In this document: positions 11,950-19,666 of the stretch, piece by piece
How positions within the stretch are numbered: the stretch's first letter is position 1
How the letters are laid out: the number at the start of each line of letters is the position of its first letter
Assembly (NCBI GenBank): GCA_949128115.1
Contig: OX421961.1
Coordinates: 99,901,863-99,965,862, forward strand
Direction: 5' to 3'
Origin: Anaspis maculata
Lineage: Eukaryota; Arthropoda; Insecta; Coleoptera; Scraptiidae
Length of the DNA: 64,000 nucleotides
Made by a program: the position numbers and the translations under genes
The notes under the pieces: model-generated
The model's input: only the letters and a program-made list of their open reading frames with translations
Databases searched by the model: none
Told to the model about the DNA's origin: nothing

Positions 11950-12393
11950 ATGTTAGTTCTGGATGTTCAATGCTTTAAAGGTGATAAAAATAATTTAATT
12001 GCTAAAGAGATGGCAGCATATGATGGAACAAAAATTGCACACTTTGTCTTCAAAGCACCTTTTCCGATGGATCATCTACCATCAGCGCAACAGAAAGAAG
12101 CTCGCTGGGTAATGAGCAACCATCACACAATCGACTGGGTTGAAGGTCACACACCTATGCATCGCTTTGGAGAGATAGTGAAAAAACTCACACAGCTTGA
12201 GGAAGCAGTGTATGTGAAAGGGCAGGAGAAGGCTGGATATTTGCAAAAGTATACGTCAACCCCAATTGTACAACTACCTGAACAACCAAACATCACAGCT
12301 CGTGAACCTGCTTGTTTCTATCACACAAGTACACCGTCCGTTTGCGCCTTGGCAAATGTCTTTTTTTTACATGATTATTTTAAAATGGAATAA
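11950..12393 (+). CDS. conserved Polinton-associated protein, possibly RNase H-like (147 aa)
   Basis: The frame opens at a GTG at 11911, but the first ATG is 11950. The protein starts MLVLDVQCF, then has FVFKAPFPMDHLP, a WVMSNHHTIDW segment, VYVKGQEKAGYL, and a C-terminal cluster with Cys and His before CALANVFFL. From memory, this order of motifs recurs in uncharacterised insect mobile-element proteins. The alternating strand/helix pattern with a leading Asp suggests an RNase H-like fold, but I cannot verify that and no catalytic set can be assigned. The gene is short and self-contained. Its stop overlaps an AATAAA (12390-12395), and it converges with the leftward gene ending at 12431. Confidence 0.75.
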   Translation: MLVLDVQCFKGDKNNLIAKEMAAYDGTKIAHFVFKAPFPMDHLPSAQQKEARWVMSNHHTIDWVEGHTPMHRFGEIVKKLTQLEEAVYVKGQEKAGYLQKYTSTPIVQLPEQPNITAREPACFYHTSTPSVCALANVFFLHDYFKME

Positions 12394-12430
12394 AAGAAAT
12401 AATATTCATACAGGTTTTTTATTTCTGGTA

Positions 12431-12736
12431 TCAAGAATTATTATCAGGTAATACATTTTGTGGTAAATATTCTACCAAGTCAAGTATACGCATTTGTTCA
12501 TATAAACAAATCAAACATATCTGATTATCAATATATAATTCACACAATTTTGCTGCTCTTCCGAACGTGAGGGCTTGTTCATAATAATAGTGAGAATTCA
12601 CTTCATCCATCCTATAAACGGCTTCATGCATATAATTTAGTTCCATATGTACCAATTCTGAATGTACACTTTCAATAAGTCTCGATAGTTCTTCGCAGGT
12701 TGATGGGGTTGTGGTTTCTTGCGGTTTAGGAGTCAT
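12431..12736 (-). CDS. small helical accessory protein B (101 aa)
   Basis: I start this at the ATG at 12736, not in the upstream frame, where the same frame runs into a poly-Lys reading of a CTT repeat. The protein is predicted mostly helical and contains KLCELYIDNQICLICLYEQM, which aligns with the proteins at 12726-13109 and 19370-19666 on the pattern [YL]-C-x2-Y-[LI]-x3-I-x-[IL]-x2-L. Upstream residues (EAVYRMDEV) also align with protein A (DALIRYCDV), which suggests tandem duplication. The start codon overlaps the 3' end of gene A by 11 nt. An AATAAA lies on the minus strand just past the stop. The function is unknown. Confidence 0.7.
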   Translation of the reverse strand: MTPKPQETTTPSTCEELSRLIESVHSELVHMELNYMHEAVYRMDEVNSHYYYEQALTFGRAAKLCELYIDNQICLICLYEQMRILDLVEYLPQNVLPDNNS

Positions 12737-13109
12737 CTTCTGCTCCTGCCTCCTCTTCTTCTTCTTCTTCTTCTTCTTCTTCTTCTTCTTCTTCTTCTTC
12801 TTCTTCTTCTTCTTCTTCCTCGTCGTAGTCTTCAAGTATGAACGGTTCCACTTTCTTCAAAAATGATGATAACTTTATTCCAGACAGCAATCTGTGTAAA
12901 CGCCGAATAGATATCTCATTTGCAAGATATTGGGTGCAGTACTCTTCTCCTTGTCGATGTCTTATGCATTCATCGAAATATAGTTGCTGGTCATCAACGT
13001 CGCAGTATCTAATAAGGGCATCCTCCAGAAATTGTAACCGCAGGTCATACAGCAGGGAACGTGCAGCTTTGACACACTCTCTCACAATCTTCCACTCTAC
13101 CTCACACAT
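12726..13109 (-). CDS. small helical accessory protein A with poly-Glu tail (127 aa)
   Basis: The helical body (residues 1-90) contains EEYCTQYLANEISIRRLHRL and resembles the proteins at 12431-12736 and 19370-19666. It is followed by ILEDYDE and an unbroken run of more than 20 Glu encoded by the CTT/GAA microsatellite, ending AGAEDDS. Such acidic tails usually mediate charge interactions. The run length is probably variable, because it is encoded by a microsatellite. It is the first gene of a two-gene leftward unit. A TATAAA on the minus strand lies 31-36 bp upstream of the ATG, so the 5' leader would be very short. I do not recognise the family beyond the internal similarity. Confidence 0.75.
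   Translation of the reverse strand: MCEVEWKIVRECVKAARSLLYDLRLQFLEDALIRYCDVDDQQLYFDECIRHRQGEEYCTQYLANEISIRRLHRLLSGIKLSSFLKKVEPFILEDYDEEEEEEEEEEEEEEEEEEEEEEEEAGAEDDS
12754..12818. repeat. (CTT)n microsatellite encoding poly-Glu
   Basis: About 65 bp of uninterrupted CTT/TTC repeat lies inside gene A. It reads as Glu codons in the gene A frame and as Lys codons in the frame of gene B upstream of its proper start. Confidence 0.95.
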
Positions 13110-13139
13110 GATGTCTTTTAAACAGCAGAGTACTTGTAG

Positions 13140-13250
13140 CTTTATATCATCCTATCCCCACTCTAATTCAAAAAAATCCCTACTACCCACTCCAAGGCCA
13201 AGAGTGAAGGTAACCGGTTTAATAGAAACATGTGTGGAGCATGTATAAAA
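13140..13250. promoter_or_regulatory. divergent promoter region between accessory protein A and BIR gene
   Basis: A minus-strand TATAAA near 13140-13145 faces gene A, and TATAAAA at 13244-13250 faces the BIR gene. Between them CCAAGGCCA (13192-13200) matches the published FTZ-F1/NR5A consensus YCAAGGYCR. The arrangement suggests a shared bidirectional control region. Confidence 0.5.
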
Positions 13251-13293
13251 GTACAACAAAGTCATTTCCATAAGAGGCATCACTTTATCTACC

Positions 13294-13554
13294 ATGTGTC
13301 TTGAAGACCACACTACTGAGCTGTATTCATACCGCAATCGCCTGAAAACCTTCAACAACTGGCAAGGAGTGCTAACACCTGAATCGTTGGCGTTTGCGGG
13401 ATTCTTCTACACAAAATGGGGAGATATGGTGGCTTGTCCTTTCTGTCGAATTGAAGTATTCAAGTGGAGGCATGATGACTCACCTCTGAGGGAGCATGAA
13501 AAATACTCTAAAGATTGTAAATTTGTTGTGGCTATGAAGAAAAAGTTGCAATAA
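13294..13554 (+). CDS. single-BIR-domain protein (IAP-like, 86 aa)
   Basis: The whole protein is essentially one baculoviral IAP repeat. The BIR core RLKTFNNWQ is followed by LAFAGFFYTKWGDMVACPFC and a zinc-binding set C48-x2-C51-x16-H68-x6-C75, exactly the family spacing. BIR proteins bind caspases or IAP antagonists and block apoptosis in insect cells, so an anti-death role during element activity is likely but inferred. There is no RING finger, and one BIR is the minimum functional unit in this family. The ATG has a good context (accATG) and lies about 45 bp downstream of TATAAAA. The gene may have been captured from a host or virus IAP. Confidence 0.9.
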   Translation: MCLEDHTTELYSYRNRLKTFNNWQGVLTPESLAFAGFFYTKWGDMVACPFCRIEVFKWRHDDSPLREHEKYSKDCKFVVAMKKKLQ

Positions 13555-13656
13555 AGACATGTGCATGGTTTATGTTGGTTTTACTTTCTCACAGGAGATG
13601 GTGTTACAAGTATCTCCCGCTCACACATACCTCATAACTCTCACATTTCAAAAAAG

Positions 13657-13664
13657 TATAAAAG
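13657..13664 (+). promoter_or_regulatory. TATA box upstream of structural genes
   Basis: TATAAAAG lies 52 bp upstream of the ATG of the core protein gene at 13716. No TTAGTTG word follows it, unlike the other promoters. It may represent a different promoter class for virion genes. Confidence 0.5.
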
Positions 13665-13715
13665 GTATCGAACGCATCTTATTCACACAAATTGTTACGT
13701 TGCTGATTTACCGAG

Positions 13716-14189
13716 ATGGGGACTGTAAGGATTAGTAGCAGAGCTAAACCAAGACGGAGAAAACACCATGGAAAAAAACGTATTGGTGGTGTTTTTAGCT
13801 TCAAGAAAGCTGTTGCTGCAATTCGGAAACGTCTCCGAGGAAAACCAAACCCTAATTTGCAAGGTTCAATTCAAGACGCACTGCGTTCTATAAAAAACAA
13901 ACAAGTCTTACACCCAACGCAACGCATCATCCCTATACCAAAAGTTGGCGGCTTCCTCCCACTCATTCCAATTTTTGCTGCATTATCTGCCTTGGGGGCT
14001 TTAAGTGGTGGAGCTGCAGGAATTGCCAAGGCGGTCAACGATGCGAAAAGTGCTGCCGAGCAACTCAAAGAATCCCACAGACATAATCAAACCATGGAGT
14101 CTATAGCGCTGGGGAAAGGTTTCCGTTTGAAAACACATCAGAAAGGATTAGGACTATACCTTGCACCATATAAAAAAAACTACCAATAA
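13716..14189 (+). CDS. pX-like virion core protein (157 aa)
   Basis: The N-terminal 50 residues are very basic (RAKPRRRKHHGKKR), as in DNA-condensing core proteins. A hydrophobic, Ala/Gly-rich segment around 87-115 (FLPLIPIFAALSALGALSGG) follows, then a helical AKAVNDAKSAAEQL and a C-terminal GKGF-GLGLYLAPYKKN tail. This layout matches the adenovirus pX/pVI-like proteins described for adintoviruses and Polintons. It is the first structural gene of the rightward set. Its last codons contain an in-phase A AAA AAC heptamer (14174-14180), and the protease frame lies at -1 relative to it. This raises the possibility of a frameshifted core-protease fusion (see Findings). Confidence 0.8.
   Translation: MGTVRISSRAKPRRRKHHGKKRIGGVFSFKKAVAAIRKRLRGKPNPNLQGSIQDALRSIKNKQVLHPTQRIIPIPKVGGFLPLIPIFAALSALGALSGGAAGIAKAVNDAKSAAEQLKESHRHNQTMESIALGKGFRLKTHQKGLGLYLAPYKKNYQ
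14174..14180 (+). promoter_or_regulatory. candidate -1 ribosomal frameshift heptamer A AAA AAC
   Basis: In the core-protein frame the codons are AAA AAA AAC, giving the canonical X XXY YYZ arrangement in the correct phase. The stop is 7 nt further on (14187-14189). The protease frame is -1 relative to it, is open from 14174 and has no ATG before the conserved protease region. I did not find a convincing downstream stem or pseudoknot by eye. An A-run length error would mimic this. Confidence 0.45.
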
Positions 14190-14215
14190 AGCTACCAACA
14201 CGTGCTCTAACAGAT

Positions 14216-14560
14216 GTGGACTTGAAATATTATGCAAAAATACTAAAAATTCCCCATTTCCGTGGTGTCTACATGCGCAACAATCTTCCATCAAAACCAT
14301 TTAAAAACGAGTGTGCGATCCTCAATTTGGATGATAAAAATAATCCTGGTACGCATTGGACAGCCTTTGTCATAAACGGGAAAAGCATAAAATATTTCGA
14401 TAGTATGGGCAATTTGAAACCTCCCTTGGAGGTGATAAAATATTTTCGGAGTGTTGGTAGCCCTAACATAATTTATAACTATAACAGATACCAAAATTTC
14501 AACTCTTATGAATGTGGTCATTTGTGTCTAAAATTTTTATATTTGAATTCACATCAGTGA
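14216..14560 (+). CDS. PRO: adenovirus-type cysteine protease (virion maturation)
   Basis: Cleaves virion precursor proteins in the adenain family. In residues counted from the GTG at 14216 the catalytic set is intact: His47 in GTHW, Asp62 in YFDSMGN, Gln93 in RYQNF and Cys100 in ECGHLCLKFLY. FRGVYMRNNLP near the N-terminus is the conserved opening segment. The start is unresolved. The frame is open back to 14174 without any ATG, and the next in-frame ATG (14273) would remove conserved residues. An out-of-frame ATG sits at 14214. Options are -1 frameshifting from the core ORF, a spliced upstream exon (a CAG precedes 14214), non-AUG initiation, or a small indel. Confidence 0.88.
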   Translation: MDLKYYAKILKIPHFRGVYMRNNLPSKPFKNECAILNLDDKNNPGTHWTAFVINGKSIKYFDSMGNLKPPLEVIKYFRSVGSPNIIYNYNRYQNFNSYECGHLCLKFLYLNSHQ

Positions 14561-14597
14561 ATCTTGTCAGTTGAGTGGTAGCTCTGGTGTGAACAAA

Positions 14598-15303
14598 ATG
14601 TCATCATTTTTTACTCTGTCTGGGAAAAGTTCCATTTTGACTTCAAAGTTCACCCCGCCCATCGTATTACCGAAAAACGTGTCATATGTAATAGGTTTAA
14701 CTGATTTTGAGTCTTTCAATTCTATCGCTAACGTTACCGCAAATAATAATGTTATTAAAATTGGCAAGGAAAAAATTACCATACCCATTGGAGCATACGA
14801 AATAAGCGCTATATCAGATTTTGTGAATAGCAGTATGAGGGGGAAGAAATTTGTTAATCCTCATTTTGAATTAGTCGGTAACAACAATACGATGAAAACA
14901 CATTTGCAATGCTCGGAAACCGTAGATTTTAACGTGGAAAACTCAATTGCACCTCTCTTGGGGTTTAATCGTGAAAAAACTTGATCCATCCAACATTAGT
15001 CATCAATCACCGCATCAAAGCAATATTTTGAAGATTAATTCCTTATGTGTAGATTGCAACATTGCCACAGGCTCCTATCATAACGGTCAAGTTGTTCACT
15101 ACATTCACCAATTTTTCCCTCGAGTTCCTCCGGGATATAAAATAATCGAAGTGCCAAAGAATATCATTTATTTACCAATCACAACCAACATAATTAATGA
15201 AATATCTATTAAAATATTAGATCAGGATGGTGATTTGGTCAGTTTTGGAAAGGAAGTCGTTAGTGTAGGACTACACCTAAAACGTGATGGGTATAATTTT
15301 TAA
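14598..15303 (+). CDS. penton (minor capsid, single jelly-roll) with frame change
   Basis: The first part, from ATG 14598, reads MSSFFTLSGKSSILTSKFTP and continues with FVIGL-type strands and a YEI segment. It ends at a TGA at 14982-14984. The rest continues in the +1 frame up to 15303 and contains LKINSLCVDCNIATGS, HYIHQFFPRVPPGYKIIEVP and IIYLPIT, typical of Polinton penton proteins. The switch lies at or next to a run of six A at 14974-14979. A one-base indel in that run, real or an assembly error, is the simplest cause. The required shift is +1, so it is not a canonical -1 slippery site. Penton caps the icosahedral vertices of the predicted virion. Confidence 0.85.
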
Positions 15304-15398
15304 GACAATTTCACGCCGACCTAAACAGTGTTTTCAAACGCATACTTTAACACAAGTGAATCGTAGATTTTTAAGATCTTTAGGATATGTAGTATTAA

Positions 15399-15441
15399 TA
15401 TAGAATAAATCGTGATTAACGTTAGTTGGATACAGTCAGTC
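15399..15441 (+). promoter_or_regulatory. probable core promoter of the major capsid gene
   Basis: A TATAGAA word (15399-15405) is followed by TTAGTTG (15422-15428) and by TCAGTC (15436-15441), which matches the arthropod initiator. The ATG is at 15449, so the leader would be very short. Confidence 0.35.
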
Positions 15442-15448
15442 GAGCATA

Positions 15449-16642
15449 ATGGTTGATGTACTAGACATAACAGAAAAAGTGGCTTACGATGATTCCATTA
15501 TTTCATGGGATTATCATGAGCATCAACCGTACACCCAAAAATTTAACAATAATGATGAAATACGAATTCCAATTCCCGAAGACTTATGCACTTTACCGTC
15601 TCAAAGCTTTATTTACGTAGAAGGTAGTGTCCAAGATAAAGATGGCAGTGTTAGTAAGACTACTAAATTGGTGGATAACTTTTTCGCGCACTGTTTAAGT
15701 GAAATTCGTTATGAGGTTAACGGTATACCAGTGGACTCCACTATAAAACCAGGACTGGCGTCGACTATTAAAGGATACTGCTCATTTTCGGGAAATGATA
15801 TCAAGGGATTAGAAAATGCGGGGTGGGGTAAATCGTTTACTGATAAATTCCATGGAAAGTTCAATGTTTGCGTACCACTCAATACATTGCTGGGATTTGC
15901 AGAGGATTACAAGAAAATTATGTTAAATGTGAGGCAGGAACTCGTACTAATAAGGAGCAATACCGATCATGATGCAGTTTTAAATGTGACCAATAATGCT
16001 GAGCCTAGGATTGTATTCAATAAAATTTACTGGAATGTGCCCCACATCATACCTAATCTTGCTCGAGAATTAGCCCTGACAAAATACATCGGTAAAAATG
16101 TTGACACCTCAGTTGCTTTCCGTTCATGGGAATTACACTATTTACCATCAGTGCCCACAACCAGAAGTCATACATGGCCTATCAAAACAACCACTGCAAG
16201 CGAAGCTCCCAGATACGTTATCTTAATATTCCAAACAGACCGCGAAAAAAAGTTTGATAAGGATATGAGTAAATTTGATCATATAACTTTCCAAAATATA
16301 CGAGTTTATTTGAATTCGCAACGCAAACCATACTCAAATCTGAACATTGATTTTGCAAACCAGTGTTATGCTGCATTGTATCAATTATATCTAAATTTCC
16401 AAAAGTCCTATTATTATCACGAATCATCACACCCTGCCCTGGATACCGATGAATTCAAGGATGCTCCCATGGTCGTCATTGATTTTTCGAATCAGAGAGA
16501 AAGTCTTTCCAATTCCGTAGTTCTTCGGATAGAATTCGAGACCAAAGACGCAGTTCCAGCAAATACAGCAGCTTATGCTCTAATTCTACATGATCGAAGA
16601 TTTACCTACAACGCATTTACGAAACAAATCAAGCAAATTTAA
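15449..16642 (+). CDS. MCP: major capsid protein, double jelly-roll (397 aa)
   Basis: Forms the hexon-like capsomers of the predicted icosahedral virion. The N-terminal SIISWDYHEHQPYTQKFNNN and DEIRIPIPEDLCTLPSQSF, then FAHCLSEIRYEVNGIPVD, match the opening strands of Polinton/adintovirus hexon proteins as I know them. Alternating beta-strand-like segments continue to NQRESLSNSVVLRIEFETKD and a C-terminal YALILHDRRF. It is uninterrupted, and its length is near the family's usual 400 or so. The ATG at 15449 is the first in frame. It is the last rightward structural gene. An AATAAA follows at about 16683, converging with the PLA2 gene whose polyA signal lies on the opposite strand near 16715. 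Confidence 0.92.
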   Translation: MVDVLDITEKVAYDDSIISWDYHEHQPYTQKFNNNDEIRIPIPEDLCTLPSQSFIYVEGSVQDKDGSVSKTTKLVDNFFAHCLSEIRYEVNGIPVDSTIKPGLASTIKGYCSFSGNDIKGLENAGWGKSFTDKFHGKFNVCVPLNTLLGFAEDYKKIMLNVRQELVLIRSNTDHDAVLNVTNNAEPRIVFNKIYWNVPHIIPNLARELALTKYIGKNVDTSVAFRSWELHYLPSVPTTRSHTWPIKTTTASEAPRYVILIFQTDREKKFDKDMSKFDHITFQNIRVYLNSQRKPYSNLNIDFANQCYAALYQLYLNFQKSYYYHESSHPALDTDEFKDAPMVVIDFSNQRESLSNSVVLRIEFETKDAVPANTAAYALILHDRRFTYNAFTKQIKQI

Positions 16643-16806
16643 GTTTGCAGAAGAAAATACTGTGTAACCACTGAATAATGTTGAATAAATATACTTTTTT
16701 TGAAAAATTTTCGTTTTTTATTTCAAATAATACACTTTATAGAAGTTTTATAATCTCTATTAATTCTGGCGCTCTATGCGTTATTTTAGAGGGTCTACTA
16801 GAATCT

Positions 16807-19274
16807 TCAGCGTCGTTTTTTCATCTCCCTCTTTTTCTTCCTCTTTTTCTTCTTCTTTTTCTTCTCGCTTCGTCTCTTTTCCAACCCCATACCCAATTTG
16901 CGTTTGGCTTTCATGATGTTGGTGACGAACCATGCAGTTGTTTTCTCACCGAGTGACGCATCTTTCGCTTTTACTCTTTCCCAAGCCCGATTCTCTAGAA
17001 TCTTATCCGCTATATGACGAGAGCTTAGATTTTTAGCGCATTTTCCATCTTGATGAAAATCGCTATTGCAACCGCTTTGTCCGTCCGTCCGTCCGTCCGT
17101 CCGTCCGTCCGTCCGTCCGTCCGTCCGTTCATCGAACTCCTCCCAAACTAGACGACCTAGCTTTATAATTTTTTCGCTGTCACATAGCTGCCACTCCCAA
17201 AGGAGGGCTAGGCTATATTGGATGTCCATATTGCGCCGCCAACATAGAGAAAACCGCCCCCGATAAACTTGAAATAACATAATATTGCACTTTCTACCAG
17301 ACCTGATGCTCTAGTGTTCTCATTTTTTGAATAATACATAGTTGCCACTTATAAACGTAAGCCAACAAACATTCCGTCTTCAATATGCGCCGCCAACATG
17401 AAAAAACTGCTAAAAACCGCCCCCAAGCACTTTAAAATGAAAAACATGAACCCGAAGACATAGCGATCTGATTCTTTCGGTATATAAATAGCTGACTGAA
17501 AATGGGAAAGGATAGGCTACTTTTGGTTAGTCGCCGCCCCCAGATTCCGCCCCCAAACGATAAAAAGTGCAACTTTCACAAATGTTACTGATTGAGATGT
17601 TCCCTTCAACATTTAGGAACTGCCAACTCAAATTGTGCAACATTTGCTCAACCGAACGCTGCCGCTCCCACACGCCGCCCCCAAAGTAAAAGATAAATGA
17701 AAACCATGAACCTGAAGACATAACGATCTAATTCTTTCACTATATTGATAGCTGACTGAAATTGGAAAAAGATAGGCCACTTTTAATTAGCCGCCGCCTC
17801 CAGCTGCCGCCTCCAGCTGCCGCCTCCAAGTAAAAAAATGCAACTTTCACAATTTTCACTGATTGTCATATTTCCCTTACATTTAGTAACTTCCAACTCA
17901 AACTGTGCAACAGTTACTTTGCCGAATGCTGCCGCCCCCATACGCTGCCATCAAAGTGAGAGATGGATGAAAAACATAAACCCGAAGACATAGCGATCTG
18001 ATTCTATCGGTATATAAATAGCTGACTAAAAATGGGAAAGGATAGGCTACTTTTGGTTAGTCGCCGCCCCCAGATTCCGCCCCCAAACGATAAAAAGTGC
18101 AACTTCCACAAATGTTACTGATTAAGATGTTCCCTTTAACATTTAGGAACTGCCAACTCAAATTGAGCAACATTTGCTCAGCCGAACGCTGCCGCTCCCA
18201 CACGCCGCCCCCAAAGTAAGAGATAAATGAAAAACATGAACCTGAAGACATAGCGATCTAATTCTTTCACTATATTGATAGCTGACTGAAATTGGAGAAA
18301 GACAGGCCAGTTTAATTAGCCGCCGCCTCCAGCTGCCGCCTCCAAGCAAAAAATGCAACTTTCACAATTTTCACTAATTGTCATATTTCCCTTACATTTA
18401 GTAACTTCCAACTCAAACTGTGCAACAGTTACTTTGCCGAATGCTGCCGCCCCCATACGCTGCCATCAAAGTGAGAGATGAATGAAAAACATAAACCCGA
18501 AGACATAACGATCTAATTCTTTCGCTATATAGATAGCTTACTAAAAATGGGAAAGAATAGGCTACTTTTGATATGACGCCGCCTCCAACTTCCACCCCCA
18601 AAAGAAAAAAAGTGCAACTTCCAATAATTTCCACTGATTTACATTTTAATGTTACCTCAAACATTCAGAAACTCCCAACTCAAACTGTGGAAAAATTTCT
18701 TTGTCAAACTCTGCCGCTCCCACACGCCGCCCCCAAAGTAAGAGATAAATGTAAAACATAACCTTGAAGACATGGCGATCTAATTGTTCCGCTATATAGA
18801 TAGCTGACTAAAAATGGGAAGAGATAGGCCACTTTTGATTAGTCGCCGCTCCCAGCTCCCGCCCTCTAAACAAAAAAATATTGATGAGTGAAAGAATTTT
18901 CATTCAAATCTATTTAGTTGGCAAGTACCCCATTCTGATAACAAAATATCACAATGAGTTTCAAATGAAGAAAGTGGGCAAGGAATGGTGTTTCTCCTTC
19001 AACCAAATTTCTTTACGTTCACAATATGCCTCTTTGAGAAAATGCGCTACTGAGACTCACGCACGTGAAGGCATACTCACTTGTTTGATTTCGAGTAGGC
19101 TTCATCATGTTCCCTAGCAGCCTGATCCAATTTGTTTATACCGGAATCCCCACGTTGCAACCGTTCATGTAACTTGGTGCCAGGTCCAAGATATTGATAT
19201 CCTGGGACGTGTAGTTCAAATGGTAAACGGTTTATTATACCGTTCACCAAACCAGCTCCTGCAACGCTCAACAT
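16807..19274 (-). CDS. phospholipase A2-domain virion protein, 2 exons, intron filled by repeats
   Basis: Exon 1 (19274-19081) encodes a parvovirus VP1-type PLA2 domain: VPGYQYLGPGTKLHERL (calcium loop) and LDQAAREHDEAYS (catalytic His56-Asp57). Exon 2 (17023-16807) encodes the family's C-terminal part, SRHIADKILENRAWERV and KAKDASLGEK, then a very basic tail of Lys and Arg. The frame joins if a GTGAGT donor (intron from 19080) is spliced to a CTAAG acceptor (ends 17024), giving about 136 aa. Such PLA2 domains breach endosomal membranes in parvoviruses; that role here is inference. The 2057-bp intron is almost entirely repeat sequence (17036-19047). Without it the intron would be about 43 bp, near the 56-60 bp of the other introns in this element. 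Confidence 0.78.
17036..19047. repeat. satellite-bearing insertion in the PLA2 intron
   Basis: The core is about six tandem copies of a unit of roughly 262 bp. A 'cgaagacatagcgatct' word recurs near 17453, 17713, 17983, 18243, 18498 and 18766. Alternate copies are most alike, giving a period of about 530 bp. Ends read GCGCATTTTC at 17036 and its reverse complement at 19047, each flanked by TA, which suggests a TA-targeting element. Related sequence in inverse orientation lies at 60935-61185 and 63949-64000. Minus-strand ORFs of about 64 aa repeated at 530-bp spacing are repeat shadows. Confidence 0.75.
17079..17128. repeat. (CCGT)n microsatellite
   Basis: About twelve uninterrupted copies of a 4-bp CCGT unit lie within the satellite-bearing insertion. 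Read on the minus strand it gives an RTDG repeat, which is an artefact. Confidence 0.95.
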
Positions 19275-19369
19275 TGCACTGTTCCTAGTTTACAATAATA
19301 TAAGGATTTATTCACTCATTGCGGGAAACTTTGTGTAAATAAACAAATAAATATTCTTTTTCAATTTGT

Positions 19370-19666
19370 TTATTTCAAGTATTGATACAACTTATAAAGT
19401 AAAATTAGATTACAAGATAGATATGGTTTCAACTTGTATAAATATTTCCTATAACTATCGCAGTTGAACTGCTCACAAAGATATTCTATTCCTATTCTAG
19501 ATTTAAGATAAGCTAAACACAAGTTATAAGCTAGAGTATAAACTATTATTTCATTCTGTTTGTTGATACTGTGAGATGCGTCGAATAACAGATCTTCACA
19601 TTCTTCGCTTATCTCGATAACAATTCTTTTTACATCATTCAAACTATTGAAATTTAAGGTTTTCAT
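19370..19666 (-). CDS. small helical accessory protein C (98 aa)
   Basis: Mostly helical by composition. NLCLAYLKSRIGIEYLCEQF aligns with the two neighbouring-family proteins at 12431-12736 and 12726-13109 on C, Y, I and L positions. It starts with an ATG at 19666 inside the last 23 nt of the upstream 202-aa gene, in a different frame, and likely shares its transcript. The function is unknown. It lacks the acidic tail of protein A. Confidence 0.7.
   Translation of the reverse strand: MKTLNFNSLNDVKRIVIEISEECEDLLFDASHSINKQNEIIVYTLAYNLCLAYLKSRIGIEYLCEQFNCDSYRKYLYKLKPYLSCNLILLYKLYQYLK

Noticed and set aside
12431..12835. 134-aa minus-strand frame with a poly-Lys N-terminus
   Set aside because: The upstream part is the CTT repeat of gene A read out of frame. 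The ATG at 12736 gives the plausible protein.
14974..14980. AAAAAAC in the penton gene as a -1 slippery site
   Set aside because: The heptamer is not in phase with the reading frame and the needed shift is +1, so a homopolymer indel is more likely.
16807..17280. Single 157-aa minus-strand ORF with RTDG repeats
   Set aside because: Only its C-terminal part (from 17023) is a PLA2-protein exon. The rest reads through satellite and CCGT repeats.
17527..18664. Repeated MSSGS...FGGGVWERQRS ORFs
   Set aside because: They recur at the 530-bp period of the satellite and carry no domain. They are repeat shadows.
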